DNA of 64,000 nt. It comes from Pseudomonas sp. AFG_SD02_1510_Pfu_092. GTDB taxonomy: Bacteria; Pseudomonadota; Gammaproteobacteria; Pseudomonadales; Pseudomonadaceae. Below are positions 19,688-30,222 of the stretch, piece after piece. The translations under genes and the position numbers were made by a program. The stretch lies in assembly GCF_003331055.1 (NCBI RefSeq), contig NZ_PUQD01000001.1, positions 124,001 to 188,000 on the forward strand. The letters run 5' to 3'. The notes below the pieces were generated by a model that did not search any database, had not been told where the DNA came from, and was given only the letters and a program-made list of their open reading frames with translations. Position 1 is the first letter of the stretch; each line of letters begins with the position of its first letter.

Positions 19688-21739
19688 TTACCCCAGCAGC
19701 GAAATGTCAGCCACGCCCAGGAACAGGCCACGCAGGCGGCTGAGCAGGGCATAACGGTTGGCACGTACCTTGGCGTCCTCGGCGTTGACCATTACCGCCT
19801 CGAAGAAGGCGTCGACCGGGTCACGCAGGGCCGCCAGGCGCGCCAGCGATTCGCTGTACTGGCGTGCAGCTGCCATCGGTTGCACGGCCTGGTCGGCCTG
19901 CTGGATGGCCGAGTACAGGGAGAACTCGTTGGCGTTGTCGAAGTACTTCGGCTCGACATGGTCGGCGATTGCACCTTCGGCCTTGCTCAGCAGGTTCGAC
20001 ACACGCTTGTTCACCGCGGCCAGCGCCTCGGCTTCCGGCAACTTGCGGAACGCCTGCACGGCCTGCACGCGCTGGTCGAAGTCCAGGGCGGAACCCGGCT
20101 GCAGGGCACGTACCGACAGGTAAACGGCCACATCGACGCCTTCGTCTTCGTAACGCGCACGCAGGCGGTCGAAGATGAACTCCAGCACCTGTTCGGCCAG
20201 GCCGGCGGCCTTGACCTTGGTGCCGAACTGCTTGACCGCGAACTCGACCGCGCCGGTCAGGTCCAGGTCCAGCTGCTTCTCGATCAGGATGCGCAGCACG
20301 CCCAGGGCGGCGCGGCGCAGGGCGTACGGGTCCTTGCTGCCGGTGGGCAGCATGCCGATGCCAAAGATGCCGACCAGAGTGTCGAGCTTGTCGGCGATGG
20401 CCACTGCAGCACCGGTGAGGGTCTGTGGCAGCTCGGCGCCAGCACCGCGCGGCATGTACTGCTCGTTCAGGGCCAGGGCAACGTCTTCCGGCTCGCCGTC
20501 GTTGAGCGCGTAGTAGTAACCGGCAACACCCTGCATCTCAGGGAATTCGCCAACCATTTCGGTGGCCAGGTCGCACTTCGACAGCAGGCCGGCACGGCCG
20601 GCGCGCTGGGCGTCGCCGCCAATCAGCGGGGCGATGAAGGCGGCCAGCCTGGATACGCGCTCGGCCTTGTCGTACACGGTGCCCAGCTGAGCCTGGAAGA
20701 CCACGTTCCTGAGGCGCTCGTTGAAGGTTTCCAGCGGCTGCTTCTTGTCCTGCTTGAAGAAGAACTCGGCGTCGGTCAGGCGTGGGCGCACGACCTTCTC
20801 GTTGCCTTGCACGATCTGCTTCGGGTCGCGGCTTTCGACGTTGGCCACGGTGATGAAGCGCGGCAGCAGTTTGCCTTCGCTGTCCAGCAGGCAGAAGTAC
20901 TTCTGGTTGTCCTGCATGGTGGTGATCAGGGCTTCCTGCGGCACTTCAAGGAAACGTTCCTCGAACGAGCACACCAGCGGCACCGGCCATTCGACCAGGG
21001 CGGTCACCTCGTCCAGCAGCGCCGGCGGCACGATGGCAGTGCCTTCCTGCTGCATGGCCAGTTCGGCGGTACGCTTGCTGATTAGCTCGCGGCGCTCGGC
21101 GAAGTCGGCCAGCACGTAGGCTTTGCGCAGGTCTTCGACGTAGTTGGCCGGGGTGCTGATGAGCACGTTTTCCGGGTGGTGGAAGCGGTGGCCGCGGGAT
21201 TCACGGCCAGCTTTCTGCGACAGGATGGTGCAATCGACCACCTGGTCGCCCAGCAGCATCACCAGCCATTGGGTCGGGCGCACGAACTCTTCACGGCTGG
21301 CCGCCCAGCGCATGCGTTTGGGAATCGGCAGGTCGTTGAGCGAGTCCTCGACGATGGTCGGCAGCAGGCCGGCAGTGGCCTTGCCCGGGATGTGCTGGGA
21401 GAAGCGCAGCTTGGCGCCGCTCTGGTCGATTTCGGCCAGCTCTACGCCGCACTTCTTGGCAAAGCCCAGGGCAGCCTGGGTCGGCTCGCCGTCTTTGAAG
21501 GCCGCCTGCATGGGCGGGCCATCGATGTTGATGCTGCGGTCAGGCTGCTGCACATCCAGCTGGCGGATCAGCACGGCCAGGCGACGCGGCGCAGCGTACA
21601 CCTGCTTGCCGGTGTAGTTCAGGCCAGCGGCCTGCAGGCCTTTCTCGATACCGGCCAGGAAAGCGTCGCCGAGGCTTGCCAGGGCCTTGGGTGGCAGCTC
21701 TTCGGTGCCCAGTTCTACCAGGAAATCTTGAGCACTCAT
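19688..21739 (-). CDS. glyS: Glycine--tRNA ligase beta subunit
   Basis: 683 residues, the normal length of the beta chain of the bacterial alpha2-beta2 glycyl-tRNA synthetase. It starts [20 protein letters not shown] and has an HD-like and anticodon-binding C-terminal part. The ATG overlaps the glyQ stop (ATGA), as in most gammaproteobacteria. gmhB follows after 3 nt. Confidence 0.98.
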
Positions 21740-22683
21740 TGTGCAGCCTCCAGCTTCGCCAACACTTCGTCACGCAGTTCAGGGGTGGCCATCGGGAAGC
21801 CCAGGCGTGCGCGGGCTTGCAGATAGCTTTGCGCCACGTCCCGGGCCAGGGTACGTACGCGCAGGATGTAGCGCTGGCGCTCGGTTACCGAGATGGCGCG
21901 GCGGGCGTCCAGCAGGTTGAAGGTGTGCGAGGCCTTCAGGACCATTTCATAGGTCGGCAGCGGCAGCTCCAGCTTGATCAGGCGGTTGGCTTCGCTTTCG
22001 TAGAAATCGAACAGTTCGAACAGCTTGTCGACGTTGGCGTGTTCGAAGTTGTAGGTCGACTGCTCCACCTCGTTCTGGTGGAACACGTCACCGTAGGTGA
22101 CCTTGCCGAACGGGCCGTCGGCCCAAACCAGGTCGTACACCGAGTCGACGCCCTGGATGTACATGGCCAGGCGCTCCAGGCCATAGGTGATTTCACCGGT
22201 GACCGGGTAGCACTCGATGCCGCCTACCTGCTGGAAGTAGGTGAACTGGGTGACTTCCATGCCGTTCAGCCAGATTTCCCAGCCCAGGCCCCAGGCGCCG
22301 AGGGTTGGCGATTCCCAGTTGTCTTCGACGAAGCGAATGTCGTGGACCAGCGGGTCCAGGCCGATGGCTTTCAGCGAGCCGAGGTACAGCTCCTGGAAGT
22401 TGGCCGGGTTTGGCTTGAGCACGACCTGGAACTGGTAGTAGTGCTGCAGGCGGTTGGGGTTTTCGCCATACCGCCCGTCGGCAGGGCGACGGCTAGGCTG
22501 CACATAGGCGGCGTTCCAGGTTTCTGGGCCCACTGCGCGCAGGAACGTAGCGGTGTGGAAAGTGCCGGCGCCTACTTCCATATCGTAGGGCTGAAGCACC
22601 ACACAACCTTGAGCTGCCCAGTAGTTTTGCAGGGCGAGGATCAGGTCTTGGAAGGTACGCACGGCTGGCGTAGGCTGGCTCAC
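21736..22683 (-). CDS. glyQ: Glycine--tRNA ligase alpha subunit
   Basis: 315-residue class II synthetase alpha chain ([17 protein letters not shown], then [15 protein letters not shown]). It makes glycyl-tRNA together with GlyS. I chose the GTG at 22683 ([11 protein letters not shown]), which gives the usual 315 residues; GTG 22692 would add three residues. It is divergent from tag; the gap of 83 bp must hold both promoters. Confidence 0.97.
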
Positions 22684-22766
22684 GAAATTCACCTGTATCT
22701 GGGGATGCGGATGTAAAGAGCGGGAGTATAACCTGATTCGCCTCGCCCTCTACTCATTGGAGCCTT

Positions 22767-23318
22767 ATGCCACGCTGCTTTTGGTGTACCGACGATCCGT
22801 TGTACCAGGCCTACCACGACCAGGAATGGGGAACGCCGCAGCGTGACCCGGCGTTGCTGTTCGAGATGCTTTTGCTCGAAGGGTTCCAGGCGGGGCTTTC
22901 GTGGATCACCGTTTTGCGCAAACGCGAGCGTTATCGCCAGGTGATGCACGGCTTCGATCCGCAGCAACTGGCGGTCATCAGCGACGAACGCATCGAGGAG
23001 CTGATGCAGGATGCCGGCATCATCCGCAACCGCCTCAAGCTCAAGGCTGCACGGCGCAATGCGCAAGCCTGGCTGGCTGTGGATAACCCGGCCGACTGGC
23101 TCTGGTCGTTCGTCGGTGGCGCGCCGAAGATCAACCACTTCAGCGCTCGCAGCGAGGTGCCGGCGGTTACCGATGAAGCCAGGGCCATGAGCAAGGCCCT
23201 GCAAAAGGCCGGCTTCACCTTCGTCGGCCCGACCATTTGCTACGCCTTCATGCAGGCCACCGGCATGGTCATGGACCACACCACCGACTGCGATCGCTAC
23301 GCCGCCTTGGCGCGCTGA
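22767..23318 (+). CDS. tag: DNA-3-methyladenine glycosylase I
   Basis: 183-residue base-excision repair glycosylase that removes 3-methyladenine. Zinc ligands of the family are present: Cys4 and His17 (PRCFWC, YQAYHDQEWG) and His171 and Cys175 (MDHTTDC). A helix-hairpin-helix-like middle part follows. A perfect DnaA box (23078-23086) lies inside the gene. It is followed closely by the LpxL-type gene. Confidence 0.95.
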   Translation: MPRCFWCTDDPLYQAYHDQEWGTPQRDPALLFEMLLLEGFQAGLSWITVLRKRERYRQVMHGFDPQQLAVISDERIEELMQDAGIIRNRLKLKAARRNAQAWLAVDNPADWLWSFVGGAPKINHFSARSEVPAVTDEARAMSKALQKAGFTFVGPTICYAFMQATGMVMDHTTDCDRYAALAR

Positions 23319-23360
23319 AGGGGTTACAATGCGCGCCTTGCTGAAATAAGGAATTCGCCT

Positions 23361-24248
23361 GTGGAAAAGTTCAAGGGCGCCCTGATGGTCGGGGTGCTGC
23401 GTCTGTTTGCCAAGCTGCCCTGGGGCGCTGTGCAGCGCGTCGGCGCCGGTATCGGCTGGCTGATGTGGAAGATCCCCAACGGTTCGCGCGATGTGGTCCG
23501 GATCAACCTGGCCAAGTGCTTCCCCGAGATGGACCCGGTTGCCCGCGAGCAGCTGGTGGGACAGGCCTTGCGGGATATCGGCAAGTCGTTCGTCGAAAGC
23601 GCCTGTGCCTGGATCTGGCCGCCGCAGCGCTCGCTGGAGCTGGTCAAGGAAGTGCATGGGCTGGAAGTGCTGGAACAGGCCCTGGCCTCGGGCAAGGGCG
23701 TGGTCGGCATTACCAGCCACCTGGGCAACTGGGAAGTGCTGAACCACTTTTACTGCAACCAGTGCAAACCGATCATTTTCTACCGCCCGCCGAAGCTCAA
23801 GGCTGTGGATGACTTGCTGCGCGAGCAGCGGGTGCAGATGGGTAACCGCGTGGCGCCTTCGACCAAGGAAGGCATTCTCAGCGTGATCAAGGAAGTGCGC
23901 CGTGGTGGCCAGGTGGGTATCCCTGCCGACCCGGAGCCGGCGGAGTCGGCAGGCGTGTTCGTGCCGTTCCTTGGCACCCAGGCGCTGACCAGCAAGTTCG
24001 TGCCGAACATGCTGGCGGGGGGCAAGGCGGTCGGGGTGTTCCTCCATGCCCTGCGGTTGCCGGATGGCTCGGGCTTCAAGGTGTTCCTCGAGGCCGCGCC
24101 GGAAGAAATGTACAGCACCGATGTGGCCGTGTCGGCGGCGGCGATGAGCAAGGTGGTCGAGCGCTATGTGCGCGAGTACCCGAGCCAGTACATGTGGAGC
24201 ATGAAGCGCTTCAAGAAGCGCCCCGCTGGCGAAGCGCGCTGGTACTGA
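23361..24248 (+). CDS. Lipid A biosynthesis acyltransferase, LpxL/HtrB family
   Basis: 295-residue inner-membrane acyltransferase that adds a secondary acyl chain to lipid A. The HX4E catalytic motif is HLGNWE at 120-125. It starts with a GTG codon after AAGGAAT. The C-terminus ends in basic residues (KRFKKRPAGEARWY). The family also includes LpxM-type enzymes, so the exact acyl position is not certain. A REP pair follows the stop. Confidence 0.9.
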   Translation: MEKFKGALMVGVLRLFAKLPWGAVQRVGAGIGWLMWKIPNGSRDVVRINLAKCFPEMDPVAREQLVGQALRDIGKSFVESACAWIWPPQRSLELVKEVHGLEVLEQALASGKGVVGITSHLGNWEVLNHFYCNQCKPIIFYRPPKLKAVDDLLREQRVQMGNRVAPSTKEGILSVIKEVRRGGQVGIPADPEPAESAGVFVPFLGTQALTSKFVPNMLAGGKAVGVFLHALRLPDGSGFKVFLEAAPEEMYSTDVAVSAAAMSKVVERYVREYPSQYMWSMKRFKKRPAGEARWY

Positions 24249-24261
24249 GATTTTCACTATC

Positions 24262-24341
24262 CCCCTGTGGGAGCGGGTTTACCCGCGAATGCGTCGGTGA
24301 ATTCAACATCGCATTCGCGGGTGAACCCGCTCCCACAGGGA
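24262..24341. repeat. REP pair, family 1 (inverted)
   Basis: CCCTGTGGGAGCGGGTTTACCCGCGAATGCG and its inverted partner with about 16 nt between them lie between the convergent LpxL-type and TPR genes. The elements could form a long hairpin and act as a terminator for both. Confidence 0.9.
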
Positions 24342-24346
24342 CCGCG

Positions 24347-24661
24347 TTAACCTAATGTCTTGTTGAGCTTCTTCAGGAACACGGCCATCTCTTTCTCGGC
24401 CTGCTTGTCCCCATGCGCCTGTGCCGCGACGATCCCGTCCTCCCAGGCTTTGCGCGCCGCCGCCAGGTCACCCTGCAACTGATACGCCTTGCCCAGCAGC
24501 TTCCATGCCGCCGAATACTTCGGGTCCTGCTCCACGCAGCGCGCCAGGTGCAGCGCGGCTTCAGCGCCATTGCCCTCATCCAGCCAAGCCTTGCCCAGCC
24601 CGAACCTCAGCAACGGGTTATCCACACCCTTGGCCAGCATCTTCTCCAACGATTCGCGCAT
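24347..24661 (-). CDS. Small tetratricopeptide-repeat protein
   Basis: 104 residues without signal peptide. Two to three TPR-like helical pairs are visible: LLRFGLGKAWLDEGNGAEAALHL, then KYSAAWKLLGKAYQLQGDLAAARKAW (quoted in parts), with the conserved W/L-G-A-P spacing. TPR proteins mediate protein contacts; the partner is unknown. It lies 11 nt after trkA on the same strand and is probably co-transcribed. A perfect DnaA box lies within it at 24618-24626. Confidence 0.8.
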   Translation of the reverse strand: MRESLEKMLAKGVDNPLLRFGLGKAWLDEGNGAEAALHLARCVEQDPKYSAAWKLLGKAYQLQGDLAAARKAWEDGIVAAQAHGDKQAEKEMAVFLKKLNKTLG

Positions 24662-24672
24662 ACCCTGTTCTC

Positions 24673-26046
24673 CTAGAAGAAACTCAAGCCGACGTGGAAC
24701 AGCTTCTCCACATCGCGAATATGCTTTTTATCCACAACGAACAGGATCACGTGGTCGCCCGACGCGATCATGGTGTCGTCGTGGGCAATCATCACCTCTT
24801 CGTCACGAATGATCGCGCCGATGGTGGTGCCCGGCGGCAAGGCAATGTCTTCGATGGCCTTGCCCACCACCTTGCTCGACTTCGCGTCGCCGTGCGCCAC
24901 CGCCTCGATGGCCTCGGCCGCGCCGCGGCGCAGTGAATGCACGCTGACGATGTCGCCACGGCGTACGTGCGCCAGCAGGGTGCCGATGGTAGCCAGCTGC
25001 GGGCTGATGGCGATATCAATTTCACCGCCCTGCACCAGGTCGACATAGGCCGGGTTGTTGATGATGGTCATCACCTTGCGCGCCCCCAGGCGCTTGGCCA
25101 GCAGCGACGACATGATGTTGGCCTCGTCGTCGTTGGTCAGGGCCAGGAAAATGTCGGCGTCGGCGATGTTCTCTTCGAGCATCAGGTCCTTGTCGGAGGC
25201 GCTGCCCTGCAATACCACGGTGCTTTCCAGGGTGTCGGAGAGGTATCGGCAACGGGCCGGGCTCATCTCGATGATCTTCACCTGGTAACGGCTTTCGATG
25301 GCCTCGGCCAGGCGTTCGCCAATCTGCCCGCCACCGGCGATGACCACACGCTTGTTGGTCTCGTCGATGCGGCGCAACTCGCCCATCACGGCGCGGATGT
25401 CCTTCTTCGCGGCAATGAAGAACACTTCGTCGTCGGCTTCGATCACCGTGTCGCCGCGTGGGGTAATGGGCCGGTCGCGGCGAAAGATGGCGGCCACGCG
25501 GGTGTCGACGTTGGGCATGTGCGCGCGGATCTGGCGCAGTTGCTGGCCAACCAGCGGGCCGCCGTAGTACGCCTTCACCGCCACCAGCTGGGCCTTGCCG
25601 TCGGCGAAGTCGATCACCTGCAGCGAGCCAGGGTGTTCGATCAGGCGCTTGATGTAGTTGGTCACTACCTGCTCAGGGCTGATCAGCACATCGACCGGAA
25701 TATGATCGTTGTCGAACAGCTCTTCGCGGGTCAGGTAGGCCGCCTCGCGCACCCGGGCGATCTTGGTCGGGGTGTGGAACAGCGAATAGGCCACCTGGCA
25801 GGCGACCATGTTGGTTTCGTCGCTGTTGGTCACCGCCACCAGCATGTCGGCGTCGTCGGCACCGGCCTGGCGCAGCACCGTCGGCAGCGAGCCACGGCCT
25901 TGCACGGTGCGGATGTCCAGGCGGTCGCCGAGGTCGCGCAGGCGGTCGCCATCGGTGTCGACCACGGTGATGTCGTTGGCTTCGCTAGCCAGGTGTTCCG
26001 CCAGCGTACCGCCTACCTGCCCTGCGCCGAGGATGATGATCTTCAT
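24673..26046 (-). CDS. trkA: Trk system potassium uptake protein TrkA
   Basis: 457 residues, made of two repeated RCK units. Each has an NAD-binding Rossmann motif ([17 protein letters not shown] at the start; [17 protein letters not shown] near residue 235) and a TrkA-C domain. It is the cytosolic NAD-binding regulator of the TrkH/TrkG potassium channel. It lies downstream of rsmB (22 nt) in the order def-fmt-rsmB-trkA. A perfect DnaA box is at 24728-24736 near its 3' end. Confidence 0.97.
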   Translation of the reverse strand: MKIIILGAGQVGGTLAEHLASEANDITVVDTDGDRLRDLGDRLDIRTVQGRGSLPTVLRQAGADDADMLVAVTNSDETNMVACQVAYSLFHTPTKIARVREAAYLTREELFDNDHIPVDVLISPEQVVTNYIKRLIEHPGSLQVIDFADGKAQLVAVKAYYGGPLVGQQLRQIRAHMPNVDTRVAAIFRRDRPITPRGDTVIEADDEVFFIAAKKDIRAVMGELRRIDETNKRVVIAGGGQIGERLAEAIESRYQVKIIEMSPARCRYLSDTLESTVVLQGSASDKDLMLEENIADADIFLALTNDDEANIMSSLLAKRLGARKVMTIINNPAYVDLVQGGEIDIAISPQLATIGTLLAHVRRGDIVSVHSLRRGAAEAIEAVAHGDAKSSKVVGKAIEDIALPPGTTIGAIIRDEEVMIAHDDTMIASGDHVILFVVDKKHIRDVEKLFHVGLSFF

Positions 26047-26068
26047 CCGCTACTCCCTACCTTCGTTC

Positions 26069-27379
26069 TTATCCGCGCGAGGCGGCAATCTTGATCAGCT
26101 TGGCATAGTAGAAGCCGTCGTGGCCGCCCTCCTGAGCCAGCAGCTGGCGGCCGTGGGGCTGGCGCAGGCCGGCTTCGGTGGCCAGATCCAGCTCACGGGC
26201 GCCCGGGGTGCGGGCGAGGAAGGCTTCGATCACTTCGGTGTTCTCGGTTGGCAGGCTGGAGCAAGTGGCGTACAGCAGCATGCCGCCCACTTCCAGGGTC
26301 GGCCACAGGGCGTCCAGCAGCTCGCCCTGCAGCGCGGCCAAGGCCGGGATGTCGTCGGCCTGGCGGGTCAGCTTGATGTCCGGGTGTCGGCGGATCACGC
26401 CAGTGGCCGAGCACGGCGCATCGAGGAGGATACGCTGGAACGGTTTGCCATCCCACCAGCTGGCAGTTTCGCGGGCGTCGCAGGCGATCAGCTCGGCGTC
26501 CAGTTGCAGGCGGTCGAGGTTTTCGCGCACCCGGGTCAGGCGCTTGGCTTCGAGGTCGATGGCCACCACGTGGGCCAGACCTGCTTCGGCTTCCAGCAGG
26601 TGGCAGGTCTTGCCGCCGGGTGCGCAGCAGGCATCGAGCACGCGTTGGCCGGGGGCCAGTTCCAGCAGGTCGGCGGACAGCTGCGCGGCTTCGTCCTGCA
26701 CGCTGACCCAACCTTCGGCGAAGCCTGGCAGGCCGCGTACATCGCAGGCTTCGGCCAGAATGATGCCGTCACGGCTAAACGGGCAGGCGCTGGCGCTGAC
26801 GCCCGCCTCGGCCAGCAGCGCCAGGTAGGCGTCGCGGCTGTGGTGACGGCGGTTGACCCGCAGGATCATCGGCGGATGGGCATTGTTGGCGGCACAGATG
26901 GCTTCCCACTGTTCCGGCCAGAAGGCCTTCAGGGCTTTCTGCAGCCAGCGCGGGTGGGCGGTGCGGACCACCGGGTCGCGTTCCATGCCAGCCAGCAGTG
27001 CCTCGCCTTCGCGCTGGGCGCGGCGCAGCACGGCGTTGAGCAAGCCTTTGGCCCACGGCTTCTTCAGTTTGTCGGCACAGCCGACGGTCTCGCCGATGGC
27101 GGCGTGGGCCGGAATACGGGTGTAGAACAGCTGGTACAGGCCGACCAGCAGCAGCGCCTGCACATCGGCATCGGCGGCCTTGAACGGCTTCTGCAGCAAC
27201 TGTGCGGCCAGCAGGTCGAGGCGTGGCTGCCAGCGTGCGGTGCCGAACGCCAGGTCCTGGGTCAGGCCACGGTCGCGCTCCTCGACCTTGTCCAGCTGGG
27301 CTGGCAGTGAACTGTTCAGCGAGGCCTTGCCGCTGAGCACAGCAGCAAGGGCACGGGCGGCGGCGAGGCGTGGGTTCAT
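26069..27379 (-). CDS. rsmB: 16S rRNA (cytosine(967)-C(5))-methyltransferase RsmB
   Basis: 436 residues. An N-terminal NusB-like RNA-binding domain (about 1-140, [16 protein letters not shown]) is followed by a SAM-dependent methyltransferase domain with [15 protein letters not shown] (about 250) and the catalytic [15 protein letters not shown] (about 325), where the Pro-Cys is the nucleophile. Formerly sun/fmu. The ATG overlaps the fmt stop (ATGA). Confidence 0.97.
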   Translation of the reverse strand: MNPRLAAARALAAVLSGKASLNSSLPAQLDKVEERDRGLTQDLAFGTARWQPRLDLLAAQLLQKPFKAADADVQALLLVGLYQLFYTRIPAHAAIGETVGCADKLKKPWAKGLLNAVLRRAQREGEALLAGMERDPVVRTAHPRWLQKALKAFWPEQWEAICAANNAHPPMILRVNRRHHSRDAYLALLAEAGVSASACPFSRDGIILAEACDVRGLPGFAEGWVSVQDEAAQLSADLLELAPGQRVLDACCAPGGKTCHLLEAEAGLAHVVAIDLEAKRLTRVRENLDRLQLDAELIACDARETASWWDGKPFQRILLDAPCSATGVIRRHPDIKLTRQADDIPALAALQGELLDALWPTLEVGGMLLYATCSSLPTENTEVIEAFLARTPGARELDLATEAGLRQPHGRQLLAQEGGHDGFYYAKLIKIAASRG

Positions 27380-28308
27380 TGGCCCAGCACCTTGGCGGCG
27401 GCGAACTTCTCGCGGCGGCTGTTGAACAGGTCACTGAAGTTCAGTGCCTTGCCGCCAGGCAGTTGCAGGCGGGTCAGGCTCAGCGCCTGGTCACCGCAGG
27501 CGACTACCAAGCCGTCCTTGCTGGCGGAGAGGATCTCGCCGGGGGCGCCCTTGCCTGTGGACAAGTTGGCGGCCAGCACCTTCACGCTCTCGCCATCCAG
27601 GGTGCTGTGGCACACCGGCCATGGGTTGAAGGCACGAATCAGGCGCTCCAGCTCGACGGCCGGTCGGCTCCAGTCGATGCGCGCTTCGTCCCTGTTCAGC
27701 TTGTGTGCATAAGTGGCCAGGGCATCGTCCTGGACTTCACCCTGCAACGAACCGTCGGCGAGGCCGGCGATGGCTTGCACTACTGCCGGCGGCCCCATCT
27801 TGGCCAAGCGGTCGTGCAGGCTGCCGCCGGTGTCGTCGGCGCTGATCGGGGTGACCACCTTGAGCAGCATCGGGCCGGTGTCCAGGCCTGCTTCCATGCG
27901 CATCACGGTCACACCGCTCGCGGCATCGCCGGCTTCCACGGCGCGCTGGATCGGTGCCGCACCGCGCCAGCGTGGCAGCAGGGAGGCGTGGCTGTTGATG
28001 CAACCCAGGCGCGGAATATCCAGTACCGCCTGCGGCAGGATCAGGCCATAGGCGACCACCACCATCAGGTCCGGCTTCAGCGCCGCCAGTTCGGCTTGCG
28101 CATCGGCATTGCGCAGGGTCGGCGGCTGGAACACCGGGATGTCATGGGCCACGGCCAGCTGCTTGACCGGGCTCGGCATGAGCTTCTGGCCGCGACCGGC
28201 AGGGCGGTCGGGCTGGGTATAGACGGCCACGACCTGGTAGGGGCTGTCGAGCAGGGCCTTGAGGTGTTCGGCGGCAAACTCTGGAGTGCCTGCAAAGACG
28301 ATGCGCAT
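27376..28308 (-). CDS. fmt: Methionyl-tRNA formyltransferase
   Basis: 310 residues. It formylates initiator Met-tRNA using 10-formyl-THF. Motifs are the start [20 protein letters not shown], the catalytic region with [15 protein letters not shown] (Asn/His/Asp triad, about 107-121) and the C-terminal tRNA-binding domain. It lies downstream of def, separated by an intrinsic terminator-like hairpin, and overlaps rsmB by 4 nt. Confidence 0.98.
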   Translation of the reverse strand: MRIVFAGTPEFAAEHLKALLDSPYQVVAVYTQPDRPAGRGQKLMPSPVKQLAVAHDIPVFQPPTLRNADAQAELAALKPDLMVVVAYGLILPQAVLDIPRLGCINSHASLLPRWRGAAPIQRAVEAGDAASGVTVMRMEAGLDTGPMLLKVVTPISADDTGGSLHDRLAKMGPPAVVQAIAGLADGSLQGEVQDDALATYAHKLNRDEARIDWSRPAVELERLIRAFNPWPVCHSTLDGESVKVLAANLSTGKGAPGEILSASKDGLVVACGDQALSLTRLQLPGGKALNFSDLFNSRREKFAAAKVLGQ

Positions 28309-28321
28309 GGAGTTCTCGCTT

Positions 28322-28354
28322 CAAAAAGAAAAAAGGCTTGCCGGAGCAAGCCTT
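28322..28354 (-). terminator. Intrinsic terminator or attenuator between def and fmt
   Basis: On the minus strand a perfect 9-bp stem (AAGGCTTGC / GCAAGCCTT, loop TCCG) is followed by TTTTTTCTTTTTGA. It lies between the def stop and the fmt start, in an otherwise tight def-fmt-rsmB-trkA unit. It should stop much of the transcription from the def promoter or attenuate it. Confidence 0.8.
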
Positions 28355-28368
28355 CTGCAAGGTGGGGG

Positions 28369-28875
28369 TCAGGCTTGCTGGCGGTGCTGCTTTTCCAGCT
28401 TCTTCTTGATCCGGTCGCGCTTGAGCTGCGACAGGTAGTCGACGAACAGCTTGCCGTTGAGGTGATCGAATTCGTGCTGCACGCACACTGCCAGCAGGCC
28501 TTCGCATTCCAGCTCGTACGGCTTGCCGTCGCGGTCCTGGGCCTTGACCCGGACACGCAGCGGGCGGTCGACGTTTTCGTAGAAGCCCGGTACCGACAGG
28601 CAGCCTTCCTGGTATTGGCCCATGTCGTGGGTCAGCTCTTCGACCGTCGGGTTGATGAACACCCGTGGTTCGCTACGGTCTTCGCTGAGGTCCATGACCA
28701 CGACTTGCAGGTGCACGTTGACCTGGGTGGCGGCCAGGCCGATGCCAGGGGCTTCGTACATGGTTTCAAACATGTCGTCGATCAGCTGACGCAGGGCGTC
28801 GTCGAACACCGTCACCGGCTTGGCGATGGTGCGCAGGCGCGGGTCCGGGAATTCGAGAATGTTCAAGATGGCCAT
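28369..28875 (-). CDS. def: Peptide deformylase
   Basis: 168-residue iron-dependent enzyme that removes the N-formyl group from new proteins. All three motifs are present: GIGLAATQV (about 45-53), EGCLSVPG (about 88-95, metal-binding Cys) and QHEFDHLNG (about 132-140, HEXXH). It is divergent from dprA. In P. aeruginosa, as I recall, a LysM-protein gene sits between def and dprA; here the 207-bp gap has room for no such gene. Confidence 0.98.
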   Translation of the reverse strand: MAILNILEFPDPRLRTIAKPVTVFDDALRQLIDDMFETMYEAPGIGLAATQVNVHLQVVVMDLSEDRSEPRVFINPTVEELTHDMGQYQEGCLSVPGFYENVDRPLRVRVKAQDRDGKPYELECEGLLAVCVQHEFDHLNGKLFVDYLSQLKRDRIKKKLEKQHRQQA

Positions 28876-29016
28876 AAGGTCAGGCAGTCACTGTGCGTTC
28901 GGTTGAAAACTGAGCACACATAATAAAGGGAAACGTCGGTTTCAGCACCTGTGAAAGCTGGTCTAGGGTTTTCAGGGCCAGCTTATAGCCCATTCGATGG
29001 ACAGGTTGTCAAAGCG

Positions 29017-29037
29017 TTATCAACACAGTTATCCACA
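29017..29037 (+). promoter_or_regulatory. Pair of DnaA boxes upstream of dprA
   Basis: TTATCAACA (29017-29025, one mismatch) and TTATCCACA (29029-29037, perfect) lie in the same orientation 12 bp apart in the def-dprA intergenic region, 46 bp before the dprA ATG. The spacing and type resemble the boxes in oriC. Confidence 0.6.
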
Positions 29038-29082
29038 GCTTGTGCCACGCCGATGGCCCCGTTTCGATCAAGGATGATCCTC

Positions 29083-30180
29083 ATGCCCGCTTACCATTCG
29101 TCGTCTGTTTCGCCTGCCGAACTGGAGGCGCGATTGCGCCTGCACCGCCTGCCCGACACAGGGCTGCGCCGCTTTCGCGCCTTGCTGGAAGCATTCGGCA
29201 GTGCCTCTTCTGCGCTGTGCGCACCGGCCGGCGCCTGGCGCGCATTGGGCATACCCCAGGCCAGTATCGATGCCCGGCGCAGTGCCGAAGTACGTGACGG
29301 GGCCTTGGCCGCAATGGCCTGGCTAGAGCGCCCGGGCCAGCATTTACTGATGTTCGACGGCCCCGGCTACCCGCCATTGTTGGCGGAAATCGATGATGCT
29401 CCACCGCTGCTTTTCGTCGCCGGTGACCCGGCGTTGCTCGAGCGCCCGCAGCTGGCCATCGTGGGTAGCAGGCGTGCTTCACCGCCGGCACTGGATACCG
29501 CTGCGGCATTTTCCCGCTACCTGGCGCAGGCCGGTTTTACCATCACCAGTGGCTTGGCCGTGGGCATTGACGGTGCCGCTCATCGGGCCGCTTTGCAGGC
29601 TGGCGGGGGCACGATCGGTGTGCTCGGTACGGGCTTGCAAAAACTTTATCCACAGCGGCACAAGGCGCTTGCGCAGGCCATGTTCGAGCAGGGCGGCGCG
29701 CTGGTTTCCGAGTACCCGCTGGATGCCGGCCCGCTGCCGGGCAACTTCCCCCGGCGCAATCGCATCATCAGTGGCCTGTCGCTGGGTGTGCTGGTGGTCG
29801 AGGCCAGCCTGGCCAGTGGTTCGCTGATCACTGCGCGCCTGGCGGCCGAGCAAGGTCGCGAGGTGTATGCGATACCGGGCTCCATTCATCACCCGGGGGC
29901 CAAGGGTTGCCACCAGTTGATCCGTGACGGCGCGCTGTTGGTGGAGAGCGTGGAGCAGATCCTGGAAAGCCTGCAGGGCTGGCAGAACCTGCCGCCTGCG
30001 GTTGTGGATAAATTCGACCATCCCCTGCTTGCCCTGCTGCATGCCGCGCCGCAAACCAGCGAAAGCCTGGCCCACTGTAGCGAGCAGCCGCTGGCCGAGG
30101 TGCTGGCGCAGCTTACCGAGCTGGAGCTGCAAGGCCGGGTCAGCAATGAAGCCGGGCGTTGGTTTGCCCGCGCGGGCTAA
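29083..30180 (+). CDS. dprA: DNA-processing protein DprA (Smf)
   Basis: 365 residues. It loads RecA on incoming single-stranded DNA in naturally competent bacteria. An N-terminal SAM-like part is followed by a Rossmann-like DprA domain with SRRASPPALDTAAAFSRYL, SGLAVGIDGAAHRAAL, VLGTGLQKLYP and RNRIISGLS, and a C-terminal winged-helix-like part. ATG 29083 is chosen; the open frame upstream runs through the DnaA-box region and is not likely coding. tsaC follows. Two perfect DnaA boxes (29646, 30003) fall inside the gene. Confidence 0.92.
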   Translation: MPAYHSSSVSPAELEARLRLHRLPDTGLRRFRALLEAFGSASSALCAPAGAWRALGIPQASIDARRSAEVRDGALAAMAWLERPGQHLLMFDGPGYPPLLAEIDDAPPLLFVAGDPALLERPQLAIVGSRRASPPALDTAAAFSRYLAQAGFTITSGLAVGIDGAAHRAALQAGGGTIGVLGTGLQKLYPQRHKALAQAMFEQGGALVSEYPLDAGPLPGNFPRRNRIISGLSLGVLVVEASLASGSLITARLAAEQGREVYAIPGSIHHPGAKGCHQLIRDGALLVESVEQILESLQGWQNLPPAVVDKFDHPLLALLHAAPQTSESLAHCSEQPLAEVLAQLTELELQGRVSNEAGRWFARAG

Positions 30181-30222
30181 GTACACTGCGCACAAGCAAG
30201 GTATCTAGGCGGAGTGACAGAA

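Noticed and set aside
22684-22766. Riboswitch or T-box in front of glyQ
   Set aside because: The gap is only 83 bp, shared by two divergent promoters, and shows no conserved aptamer-like structure.
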